Origin: Perilla frutescens
Taxonomy: Eukaryota > Streptophyta > Magnoliopsida > Lamiales > Lamiaceae
NCBI GenBank assembly: GCA_026008535.1
Contig: BRKX01000003.1
Span: forward strand, 27,146,001-27,210,000
Length of the DNA: 64,000 nucleotides
Reading direction: 5' to 3'
Shown one piece after another: positions 1 through 9,496 of the stretch. Positions within the stretch are counted from its first letter, which is position 1; each line of letters opens with the position of its first letter. Both the position numbers and the translations under genes were made by a program. The notes under the pieces are model-generated. The model made no database searches. It worked only from the letters and a program-made list of their open reading frames with translations, and had not been told where the DNA came from.

Positions 1-950
1 TTGTGTAACATATTTCATTTTATTTTAATTTTTTCGATAATTCATGATAACTTTTAGTCTAAAGATTAAAGAAGAATATAACATTATTATTTATTACATT
101 TAATTTCAAATTGTTCAATTTTTAGTTAGGAGTTTGTATTAAATTATGTGAAATCTAATATTTTCTTAAACTTTTATGATGAATATACTAAGTATTATAA
201 TATATAATATCTCATTTTATATTTTTCATTACTATTCATCATGACTTTTAGTCTAAAGTTTAAACAAGAATAAAAGATTATCAATAACATTTGATTTCAA
301 ATTGATCAATTTGTAGTTATAATTTAAGTATTAAATTTAATAATTTAAAAAATGTAACTATTATAATAAACATACTAAGACATAAATATTATATTATTGC
401 ATGGTAAATCTCATTTTTTAAAAATGTTAAAACCATTCATCATAACTTTTGGTTTAAAAATTGAAAAATAAAATAATTATTATTTATTACATTTGATTTC
501 ACATTGTTTGATTTTTAGTTATAATTTAATCATTAAATTATATTAAATATTATTTATTTCTGAACTTTTACGATGAACAAACTAAGTATTATATTTTTAT
601 ATAATATATCTCATTTTCTTTTAATTGTTTCAATCATTCTTGTTAACTTTCAATTTTAAAAATTGAAGAAGATTGAAAGATTATTATGCATTATTTAATT
701 TAATTTATCTTTTATTCTATTGACATAAGTATATTTCTTTTAATTTACGTATACATTATTACATTTTACTTTTTATTCATTATTCATTTTAAGGTTTAAA
801 TTAATTGATTGAAAAAAATAGAAGATTATTATCTATTACATATAATTTCAAATAGTTCATTTTAGTTATAATTTAGGTATTAAATTAAATATTAAAATAT
901 AATTTTTATGATAAACTTACTAAATATTTTATTATATATATATATATTAA
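1..950. repeat. AT-rich tandem repeat, period about 200 bp
   Basis: A recognisable block (ACTTTTAGTCTAAAG followed by a lysine-codon-like A-rich stretch, then ATTTGATTTCAAATTG, then a conserved TTTTTAGTTATAATTTA) recurs with starts near 47, 241, 442 and 642, and more loosely near 785, giving periods of 194, 201 and 200 bp. The copies are diverged and differ by small indels. The array probably began before the window. No coding potential is seen. It is either an AT-rich satellite or the tandem-repeat part of a transposon. Confidence 0.65.
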
Positions 951-1179
951 ATTCAAAGTACAGTATGTACCGGTATATATGGTCATACCATATGTACCGT
1001 GCTATATTATATATCTTATAGTACATTATATACGGTATGACCGTATATACATACCTTCACTTTAACATATACTTTGATAAGGTATATACCGATATATGAC
1101 GGTATACCGAACTTTTGGTATATATCGGTATATCTTAATTTTTGAAAATTCATAGTGTTACCTTACCGTAAAATCTTAA
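951..1179. repeat. Palindromic GGTATA/TATACC repeat, left part
   Basis: Several overlapping inverted repeats built from ACCGGTATAT, GGTATGACC and TATACCG are packed in about 200 bp. A similar vocabulary (CAGTATAAGGTAT, CGATATACG) reappears directly after 4936, so one older repeat appears to have been split by the Helitron between 1180 and 4936. No terminal structure could be assigned. Confidence 0.4.
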
Positions 1180-1724
1180 TCTTAATATATATAAAAGCGA
1201 ATAGTTATACCTTTATAGTAAGTCAGTTTTTCCCGCCAAAACGCATTTCCAGAAATAGAAATTTTAATACATATTAATCAATTATAAGAATATTTATATT
1301 AGTTCATTAGAAAAATATTATCATCAAAATCAATATATAAATTCAACCCATAAATGAATATGCATACCATAAACCAGGTATATTCTTACCATTAATCATT
1401 TTAATCCTAATTAAGGCAAATTAAATAAATACAAAAATTTCGATCAATTGATTTAAATGCTAAATAGATATGATTAGTTTCTTTCAATTACGAATATATC
1501 TATATACTAAAATTGACTTACATTTTATATATAGGAATATTATATATATATATACACATATAATTAATCTACGTACCAATCTATTATATATTCCATCAAT
1601 CTATTATTAATGTTTAAATATAAATATATTATAAGTTTTAATAATATTGTAGATCAATTAAAGCATGACTAACAATGTTAATTGCAAAATAAATAATGTA
1701 TAATTATATTTAATTTGTTATATA

Positions 1725-2039
1725 CTACCTCCGTTTCAAAATGTTTGTTGTTTTAGGTTTTTTTTTTGTTTCAAAATGTTTGTTGTTTTATATAATTTGA
1801 CATTCTCTCTCCCAATTTTAACCCTCTCAAATCCTACAAGATTTCTTGATTCTAACTTACCTAAAACATATGAAGAGAGAAAAATATATGGAGAGAGAAA
1901 ATATTGTTATTTTTTAGGAAAATATAGATGAATTAGATTTTATGGCATATATAAGGGATGGGTATATTTGTCCATAAAATTAATTCTTAATTCTAGATAA
2001 AAAAAAAACAAAACAACAAACATTTTGAAACGGAGGTAG
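1725..2039. mobile_element. Stowaway/mariner-like MITE
   Basis: Terminal inverted repeats start CTACCTCCGTTTCAAAATG and end with the reverse complement; the arms match over about 30 bp. The element is 315 bp and flanked by TA on both sides (1723-1724 and 2040-2041), as for Tc1/mariner-class MITEs. A second copy of the inner TIR segment (GTTTCAAAATGTTTGTTG) occurs about 35 bp inside the left end. No ORF is present. It lies within the putative Helitron, so it inserted later or was carried along. Confidence 0.85.
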
Positions 2040-2689
2040 TATGTCATATTGCATACAAGATCACTTTATCTTCCTTTTCAATAATATTTATATTTATATT
2101 GCAATGTTAGTTCATTATTTTATAATTATCCGCAAAACTATATTTCTATATATATACCTTTCGAGAATTATATATATACATATATATATTCGTTGTATAT
2201 TTTTTTATCTTAATTAATCCATACAAATTTTAGATCTTCAATTAATCACTAATTTGCAAAATCAAATCCGAAAATATAGAATATAAACACGACTTTAATT
2301 CAATATCAAATTACATTGCATGTTTTGAGCCTAAATTAGTGCGCCCATGTTTCTTTCATCAATATATATAGGCATAGCCAATGTAAATCAACGCAGTGTG
2401 CATTATGTGATTATTCACAATTAATGGTTTGCAAATGTATTGTCTATATATATATAGTACATAGATCTATTAAATTAATATTAGGTTTCTAATAAATTAT
2501 ACTATTAAATAAAATTAATTTTTGTTTTAGTTTAATAATTAAGTTTAATATTTTAATGTTAATTGTTTTAATATAAGATTTATGTTTATTTACTTATGTT
2601 TCAATTTAAAATTTAAATTTAAATTAGTTAAATAACATATATGTATTGCAATATATACATATATTAGATATCTAGCTAATTTACATAGT

Positions 2690-2785
2690 GCAAAAATGGT
2701 TCGATAATTTTGTAAAATATTATATATTTACTTAAATGCAAAAATGGTTCAATAATTTTACAAAATATTATATATTTACTTAAAA
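2690..2785. repeat. 48-bp tandem duplication
   Basis: Two near-identical 48-bp units stand head to tail (TGCAAAAATGGTTC followed by AATAATTTT and a run ending TTTACTTAAA), differing at a few positions. It lies in the Helitron body and is non-coding. Confidence 0.75.
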
Positions 2786-3524
2786 TTCTGAATCATTAAT
2801 TTGTCCTGAAAACTATGCATATACACTTATCAATCTTACAAAAATAATTTAATTTATTTAACCAAGAGAACTATTATCAAGAATGTATTCTTTTTTTTTT
2901 TTTCATTTTTCACCTCAACTTAAAAAATAGGATTTTCTTGGCATTACATAATATATTTTTCATTTCAAGAATTTAACAGTTTAAAAATAAAATTTTGAAT
3001 TAAATATATTAAAAATTTAGAATGATATAATTTTAAATATATTAATTTAAAATATTTTTAAATTTTAAGTTAATTATATATATATATATATATATATAAA
3101 TCAAATCAAGATACAATCCAAAAGTTTAAATAAATATATATAAATCTCAAATTAAATGTATTAGTTGATCTTATCAACTTAATGTTAAATAAAAATTTTA
3201 AGTTATCGACTTTAAATATATTAGTTAAAATAATCACATCGAAGAAACTATCAACTATTGTTCTACATGAACAATCAATACATTGTGAGGCCTATAATGA
3301 TTTTCCACATTTCTCAGTCATTTAGTCGAGAACCAGTGTAATATTTTATTTTATTATATTAATATTAAATATATTTTAAATTTTTTATAGAATTTAAATA
3401 ATTTAAAATTAAAATTTTGAATGTACATAGCCCTAATTTTTCTCACCATAACCCCTTATCTAAAAAACTTAATTAATATATTAACCAATGTACTATTTTA
3501 ACCATGTAATCTCTTAGCTTAAAG

Positions 3525-3735
3525 CATTAATTAAGCCAAGTGTTCACTCAACTGATTGAAAATCAGTCTATAGGAAATTAAATCAAGTGTTCACAAGCTA
3601 ACTGAAAATCAACTAAGAAGACATTAAGTCAAGTATTCTCAAGCAACTGAAAATTAGTGAAAACGACATTTAGCCAACAATTGACTAAGGCGGGTGAAAA
3701 TCAGTGAAGAAAATATTAAGTTAAGTCTGTTCACA
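3525..3735. repeat. Diverged tandem repeat, about 60 bp, four units
   Basis: Units contain CAAGTGTTCAC, then AACTGAAAATCAG, then GACATTAAG. Four degenerate copies can be followed across this stretch of the Helitron body. Nothing coding is seen. Confidence 0.6.
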
Positions 3736-4907
3736 AGTTTGAATTCTCCTTAATTGTCAGGTAGAACAGTGGAACATAAAATTAACAATAAAGCAAATCC
3801 AACGGCAGATCGGTCAGAAAATCATGTTGCCCAAAATCTGCGATTTTTGCTTTTTTGAGGCACCAAATCTCTCATTTTCAATTACATATTTCTTCTTCTT
3901 TTTATTTTTTTACTTTTTTGGTGTGATATGACCATCCTTTATTTTATTTAGCATAAAGTAGTTTTTTTTATTAATTTCTTTGTCATCATATACCAACGAT
4001 ACATTTCAGAAAAATAATTTCATTTATTGACATTATTTCGTGAAGTAATTTAAGACTCTCAAATTCTAATTGAATTTCACTTATATATGAGACTCGAGTC
4101 TAATTTTCAGAATTTTGATTGTTGAGCAATCAAATTATGCTAAATCATGTCGAAAATAAACTTTTTTTTGGTTAATATATTTATATTATAATGAGCTTCA
4201 AATTTGCAAGTGCAGATATATAAATATTTCTATGCTACCTTATTTTATACAAGAAATTATTTACACAACACATTTCAAATTCTTTAATGTTTTCTTAAAT
4301 TATTAGATTTCATACGTATATTTTACATATCATACATAAAAAAATGACTAATGTTTAATTTTAACACTACATATAGCCTAACGGTGTACAATAATACAAT
4401 TAAATACATCCATACCGTTGTGTAAGGAGACGTAAAATGATATGATGATAAAGATGGAGTTTGATGTGTTCTCTGTAAATAAAAGAGATGATGGTGAAAT
4501 ATTAAATCAATGAAGCATTGTTCAAATCGTGACAACTCTCCCCCAATGATGTTCTATTCACTTCACACGTCCCGGAGGGATGACGAAGATGTATATATGA
4601 GGATAATTTTCTTAAATGTGTTTTACGGGTGTCTTTTTTTTCTTAATTGTTCTTATTGTGCCTAAAATTATAAGAGGTTCCAATTATCTTCGTAGTGGAT
4701 TTTGGGATGACCAATTATGTTATTTATTTTATTAAGCACAATGAATGAATTAATGGATATGAGTTGTTTGCTGATAAAATAACAAACAAATTTAAATATA
4801 ACATTATATATTCCTTATACATTTGTGATTGTTTCTATTATTATGTAATCATAAATTAATTAATTATTTATAAAATATATTTATTATAAATTATTCATAT
4901 ATTTCTA

Positions 4908-4936
4908 ACCGTGCATCGCACGGTATGTAATACTAG
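4908..4936 (+). other. Helitron 3' terminal hairpin and CTAG end
   Basis: Perfect stem ACCGTGC/GCACGGT with loop ATC, an 8-base spacer, then CTAG and a host T. This is the diagnostic 3' terminus of plant Helitrons. Confidence 0.7.
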
Positions 4937-5040
4937 TTTTAATAAAGTATTATATCTTATCGAAAAATCGATATACGTATTTTCAGTATTTTTCAATACA
5001 ATATGGACAGTATAAGGTATTTTTTTGCCAGCCATAAACT
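4937..5040. repeat. GGTATA repeat, right part
   Basis: AT-rich stretch with palindromic ATCGATAT and CAGTATAAGGTAT words like those at 951-1179. It is interpreted as the continuation of that repeat on the other side of the Helitron and borders the YOS1 promoter region. Confidence 0.35.
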
Positions 5041-5099
5041 GTGTTATTAGGCTTCGCAATACAGAGTTTTAGTGGAATTAGGCACGGACCAACAGAACC

Positions 5100-5297
5100 T
5101 CACGTCTGTTTTTTTTTAAGAGGTACGCTCTCTTCCGTTTCGCAAAGGCAGGGCACTCAAACCTCTGCTAAATCCCATTCTCTCCATTTCCTTTGCATCA
5201 AAACCTTTTCTCATACTTCGTGCTCAAGATATTCACGCAAATAAATTTCTTTGAGAATTGCTCATATTTTCGAAATTCCCAAATTATCACGTCCAAG
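5100..5297 (+). other. 5'UTR exon of the YOS1-like gene (approximate start)
   Basis: The segment ending CGTCCAAG is followed by GTACGA, a good splice donor, at 5298. The matching acceptor TATGTTGCAG ends at 6135, two bases before the ATG. The CT-rich leader and an intron just ahead of the start codon are common in plant housekeeping genes. The transcription start is not known; 5100 is only a guess. No start codon upstream in this exon is needed to explain the gene. Confidence 0.5.
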
Positions 5298-6135
5298 GTA
5301 CGATTTCCTACTCTAATCCTTGTTTGGTGGTGATTGATGATCAATAGAGATGATGTGTGAACGAGGTTTATGCTCGGTTGGGTCGAAAATTTTGAATTTT
5401 CATTGGGAACTTTTGTCGAACTTTTGGTGGGCGTCCATTTTAAGCTTAAATTTTCAAAATTTAGGCACTGTGTTGCTTGAATTGTGCTATACTACGAAAA
5501 TAGGGCCTGGGAACCATGGTACGTTTCCATGGGGGGTTGCAAAAGTGCATAAAGAAGGGTGTTGAAGCTTCATCTTGAGTTTTGGTTCATAATGCGGTGA
5601 AATTCTGCTTAAGATGTGATTTTATCATGCTAGAATTTTTTGATGTGTATTGTACTGCAATTATTTAGCATGAATTTGAAGATAGCACACAATCCGAGTT
5701 ATGTGGCTGTGTATGAGTATTTTAAGCTTTCTCTTGAAATTAATTGTGCTCTATTGGGAATGAATTCAAGTTTAAGGAAGTTTGACGGTGCTTGTTCTTG
5801 TTTCTTGGGTGCTATTGAAATTTTGTGCTTGGAAATAGCACAAATGTCTTGAATGTGTTAACTTGAGCTTCATAGAGGCCTTTGAAGTGTTGTTATATGC
5901 TATGTGTGGTGTGGGTGAAGCTTATAGTAGGAGTGAGTAAGGGTGTTCATTGTAGAGTAGTGAGCTCATATGGACATGGTAATGAATTGTCTATGGCATG
6001 AAAATGAGCTCGCTTGTTACTTCTTGCGGGAACTGGCCTTTAGATTGTCCTTAAGTACATGCCGTCATTATTTTATATAGCTCTTTCTATAATCGATCAT
6101 ATAGGAAAGAGATTCTGATATGCTATATGTTGCAG
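5298..6135 (+). other. 5'UTR intron of the YOS1-like gene
   Basis: GT at 5298 and AG at 6135, length 838 bp, T-rich, with a pyrimidine-poor but acceptable acceptor (ATGTTGCAG). The short ORFs inside (for example around 5350-5565 and 5640-5852) show no family resemblance and are ignored. Confidence 0.55.
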
Positions 6136-6137
6136 GA

Positions 6138-6371
6138 ATGGGGTTGTGGACACTTCTAGAAGGTTGCCTGCTTCTTGCAAATGCCCTGGCCATACTAAAT
6201 GAAGATCGGTTCCTTGCTCCTAGAGGATGGAGCTTCCAGGAGTATTCTGGGGTTAAGAGAAACTCTTTCAAGGGACAGATACTTGGTCTTATTTACGCAA
6301 CTCAGTACTTAAGAGTGCCACTTGTACTTCTCAATTTACTCTGCATCATTGTGAAAATGGTATCTGGGTGA
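6138..6371 (+). CDS. YOS1: YOS1/IER3IP1-like ER-Golgi transport protein
   Basis: This 77-residue protein matches the plant YOS1/IER3IP1 family along its whole length. It starts MGLWTLLEG, has the central NEDRFLAPRGW block (21-31), then SFKGQILGLIYATQY (43-57), and ends KMVSG. Two hydrophobic segments (about 3-20 and 55-75) fit a small two-pass membrane protein. In yeast, Yos1 works with Yip1 and Yif1 on COPII vesicles between ER and Golgi; the same role is inferred here. An in-frame codon 18 bases upstream lies in the intron, so the family start at 6138 was chosen. The CDS is a single exon, full length, without stops or odd residues, and is the only host gene in the window that looks functional. 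Confidence 0.93.
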   Translation: MGLWTLLEGCLLLANALAILNEDRFLAPRGWSFQEYSGVKRNSFKGQILGLIYATQYLRVPLVLLNLLCIIVKMVSG

Positions 6372-6665
6372 TGCTTGTGGCCCTTTTTTCAAGGGATTGT
6401 TTTAATTGGTAAGTAGGTTTTGTTTCAGTTTCATGTACTGATCTAGTTTTCTTTGTTTTAAGGGTTCCTTGATATCATATATGTTTGATAATGGGAGAAA
6501 AGTCAATGAAGGAACTAGGATGCATGTTAATAGATTGCAATTATATATCTTTGTTTTTCTACTTGGTGATCAAGTGCTTGTAGACTGTAGTAATTCTGAA
6601 AGTTTATATTTTCATTTTTACTGACAGTTCATCATAAACTTGGTGAAACTTTCTCTCTCTCTGTG

Positions 6666-6708
<43 letters not shown>

Positions 6709-8538
6709 CACACACACACACACACAGGTGCGCGCGCACACACGGCTTAGAAGTGGAGGTTATGCACTCTCACTCCAAAAACTTTAGAGAATTGAGCCTC
6801 ATGTTAGGATTGGAAAAATAATTAATATGGGCTAACAAGTGCTCTACTTAATCTGGTTGAGTTTTTGGAGTGTGCCTTCCTTTCTCATCTTTTTTTATTT
6901 ACATGACAAGAACGTGGATTCTTTCTTTTGTTGAGTTATAGCATTTATTGTTTCTGTATTTTTTGAATAGTCTTACATTCCATATTTACATTTGTCTTGA
7001 CTTCGGGGCTTTTGCTTAGAAGGTTTTGTGTTAAAAAAACTGTGCAGTGCTTCTAGGTTCAAAGACTAATCTTGATGACATGTGACTTCTGCCCTGTGCT
7101 GCTGTAAGTGAACTTACGAGACACATTGATCTTAGAATGTGTAGGTGATCCATTGTCTACTTAAGGCCCCTGTCCCGAACTAGATACTTATTACTTGTTC
7201 ACTTCACTTATGAACTTAAGGTGCCTAAACCTTTTAGAGAATAATTAGAGTAGTTCCTTCAATATTTTGCCTAGCATTTTTCAGTTGGAAAGATTTTCTA
7301 TGCAAGTGAATTCGTCTATTAAAATAAAGGCTCTGATCTCAAGCTCAACAATAAGGATGGCAGCAGGCATGCTGGATATGGAAACAGGATTGTAAAACAA
7401 TGAATTATAAAGTTGTTGCTGGGGCAAAGGTGATATTGGCAGTTATTTTTTAATATTTAAAGTAAGATATAGAATATGTACAATTGTAATTGTAGGGTAG
7501 GGATGTTCTCTAAAGAGGATGGTTATTTTTTATCTCGATTTTTCAATTGTAGATTGTTGCTCAAAACCCATTAGAATATGGGGGAACCCTTGGGGGAAGG
7601 GCTAAAGTAGGGGGAGAAGTTAAAGAAGAAAAATCGAGTCCAACACGTTCATATTGGATATGTCAAATAATTAAGTACTTGTGAATCTTCAGTAAATGGA
7701 AGGAAGGGAAGAAGATTTAAGCCGCTGCAAATAGTATTTAAAATATGAGTTCCTAAAAGAAAATTGAGTTATTTTAAGTAGACTAGAGTATCATGTTAAT
7801 TTGGAAGAAGCAGACTCTATTAGTCTATTGGTGTCTTTATAAAAAATTATAATAATAAAAGACTTAAAGAAAAGACTTAACCATAGGTCTTCCAAATTGC
7901 TTATTTAAAGCAAAGACTTAAAGAAAATCAAAATATTGTATTTTCAAGAAAGAATTAAGACAAACTTGAAAAAATTAGCACTTCTGCTTATAGAGTCGAC
8001 TTCTTTGGGATTTGGATCTGAGGTGTTGACTGGAGGAGTCGGAGATGTTGAAATATCTGTAATATTTATGCTTATAATTGATCGATCATTAATTGGCAAT
8101 TTGATATGTTTCATGTTTGACATGTTTTTTGTTTGTTATAGTATGGGGACTTATTTCTCTCCTATGTCAGATATGTTGGAAGGGCATAATGGTTCTGTTC
8201 GGTTCCTTCTAGAAGATGTTTCTATGGAGATCAGAACTATTTGTTTGGAACTGGATGTTAAATCTTACTAGTTTTTCCTTGAGAATTTGTTCTAGAAATT
8301 AATTATTGTCTCACATTCATGGAAGTTCCTTGAGCTGCTGTATATGGTATCGAATTAACTATTTTGATAATATTTAAACCATTTACAAACATCACCCGGC
8401 AGAACACATTTGTGTTGGACTGTTGGGTACAAAATGGAATGTTTTGTGCAATCATGTATTTAAGATGATTATACCTTCCTTTACGATGTTTTTTTTTTTT
8501 TTTGTTAAGTTTATTGCTTTTTTTTTTTTGCTTGTATC
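6372..8538. other. YOS1 3' region / possible 3'UTR intron
   Basis: A strong donor-like GTAAGTAGG lies about 40 bp after the YOS1 stop (near 6410). No coding segment with recognisable similarity was found; the 111-codon ORF at 7936-8271 resembles nothing I know. The stretch holds a long CA microsatellite and T-rich tracts. If the exon-like piece at 17811 belongs to the same transcript, this whole stretch plus the Copia element would be a 3'UTR intron. Confidence 0.3.
6648..6743. repeat. CT/CA compound microsatellite
   Basis: (CT)n runs into about twenty CA units, an interruption GAGT, more CA units, and a short GCGCGC stretch. Simple repeat, potentially polymorphic. Confidence 0.95.
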
Positions 8539-8543
8539 GGATG

Positions 8544-9175
8544 TGAAAAAACCGAACTCTCGGTTCTGAAAGAGTTGTGTACAAAGTTGTGTATAAAGTT
8601 GAGACACCTTTGCATACGCAGTGGAAATTTAAAACAGAAACAATGGATTGGAATTTTCACGAGATTATATTTCTATAATCTCGTGAAGTGCCTCAGGGCG
8701 AAATCTTCACTATATAAAATATGTGAATTACAAAAACACTACCAGATAAATTCTCACTAAATATTAAGACACTTTATCTCTTCCTTCACAGAAGGTTGTG
8801 ACTAAAGTTGTCTTAACTATATCTAGTAGAAACGGATAAATACGAGAACTCAAAACTTTACAATATCTGAAAAGCTCTATTAAAAACTCGTATTTAACAC
8901 TAACTATCTGAACCCTATATATACACAGCTCGTTGCTTGATCCCCACTCAAAGCAACCGATCCACTAAGCCATGATCTCCATGATCTCTACTCCTACATT
9001 TCCGGCGCAACTTCCGGAACAACCGTGGCTTCAACAGATCTTTGGACTTGGTCAAATCCCACATGCTCCTATTTTCTCTCAACAGATTTTATCCTGCAAG
9101 AAAGACAAAAACTCCAAATACACGATTTAAACAAATATCCCTAAATCTATGATACACTACCAATCGATATCAACA
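8544..9175 (-). repeat. 3' LTR of the Sirevirus-type element
   Basis: Starts TGAAAAAACCG and ends ATATCAACA on the + strand; near-identical to 17122-17753. It contains a perfect 14-bp-arm hairpin (8656-8669 with 8674-8687) and, read on the minus strand, a TATATATAG promoter-like box near 8915-8925. Confidence 0.95.
8656..8687. repeat. Perfect 14-bp inverted repeat in LTR
   Basis: TTCACGAGATTATA, loop TTTC, then its exact reverse complement. The copy in the other LTR has changes in both arms and is imperfect. Confidence 0.9.
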
Positions 9176-9200
9176 ATCTCCCCCTTTTTTGGCTTTCTTC
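9176..9200 (-). other. Polypurine tract of the Sirevirus-type element
   Basis: On the minus strand AAAAAAGGGGGAGAT lies immediately before the 3' LTR start; this is the plus-strand primer for reverse transcription. The remaining bases up to 9496 are AT-rich untranslated sequence with further short purine-rich patches (for example the complement of TTACTCCCCC near 9233). Confidence 0.85.
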
Positions 9201-9496
9201 CCAAAACCAAACAAAAACCAAGAGTTACAATTACTCCCCCTGAAGCAACACAATCAAATCACAACAACCATGAAAAGATTAGAGAAATGTTAGCTAAACA
9301 GTTGCTCCCTCTGTCACCAAGATTGTAATAAAAACAGAATCTACACAATATCATCACAACACATAAAACAACCATAACCATAATATATTCACAGCAAATG
9401 CATACATATCTGCATGCAATAAAAATATATATAAGAGTTAGGCAGAAAATAAAAGTTGTTCATAAAGTTGTGCAACAAATAAAATAGTTGTTTGTT

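Larger units (their letters stand above)
1180..4936 (+). mobile_element. Probable non-autonomous Helitron
   Basis: The right end has the classic Helitron layout: a 7-bp stem hairpin (ACCGTGC-ATC-GCACGGT, 4908-4924), a short spacer, then CTAG (4933-4936) followed by T. The left candidate end is TC at 1180-1181 preceded by A, and continues TCTTAATATATATAAAAGCGAA with CCCGCCAAAAC shortly after, which resembles the 5' ends of plant Helitrons as I know them. Insertion would thus be between A1179 and T4937 without target duplication. No Rep/helicase gene is present. The left end could be six bases further left, where another TC occurs (1174). The body is AT-rich and holds a MITE and small tandem duplications. 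Confidence 0.55.

Noticed and set aside
4323..4535. 70-codon minus ORF in the Helitron
   Set aside because: Low-complexity, no similarity; random in AT-rich DNA.
7936..8271. 111-codon + strand ORF between YOS1 and the Sirevirus element
   Set aside because: No recognised similarity, AT-biased hydrophobic composition, no ATG start context or splice support; kept only as part of the unassigned region.
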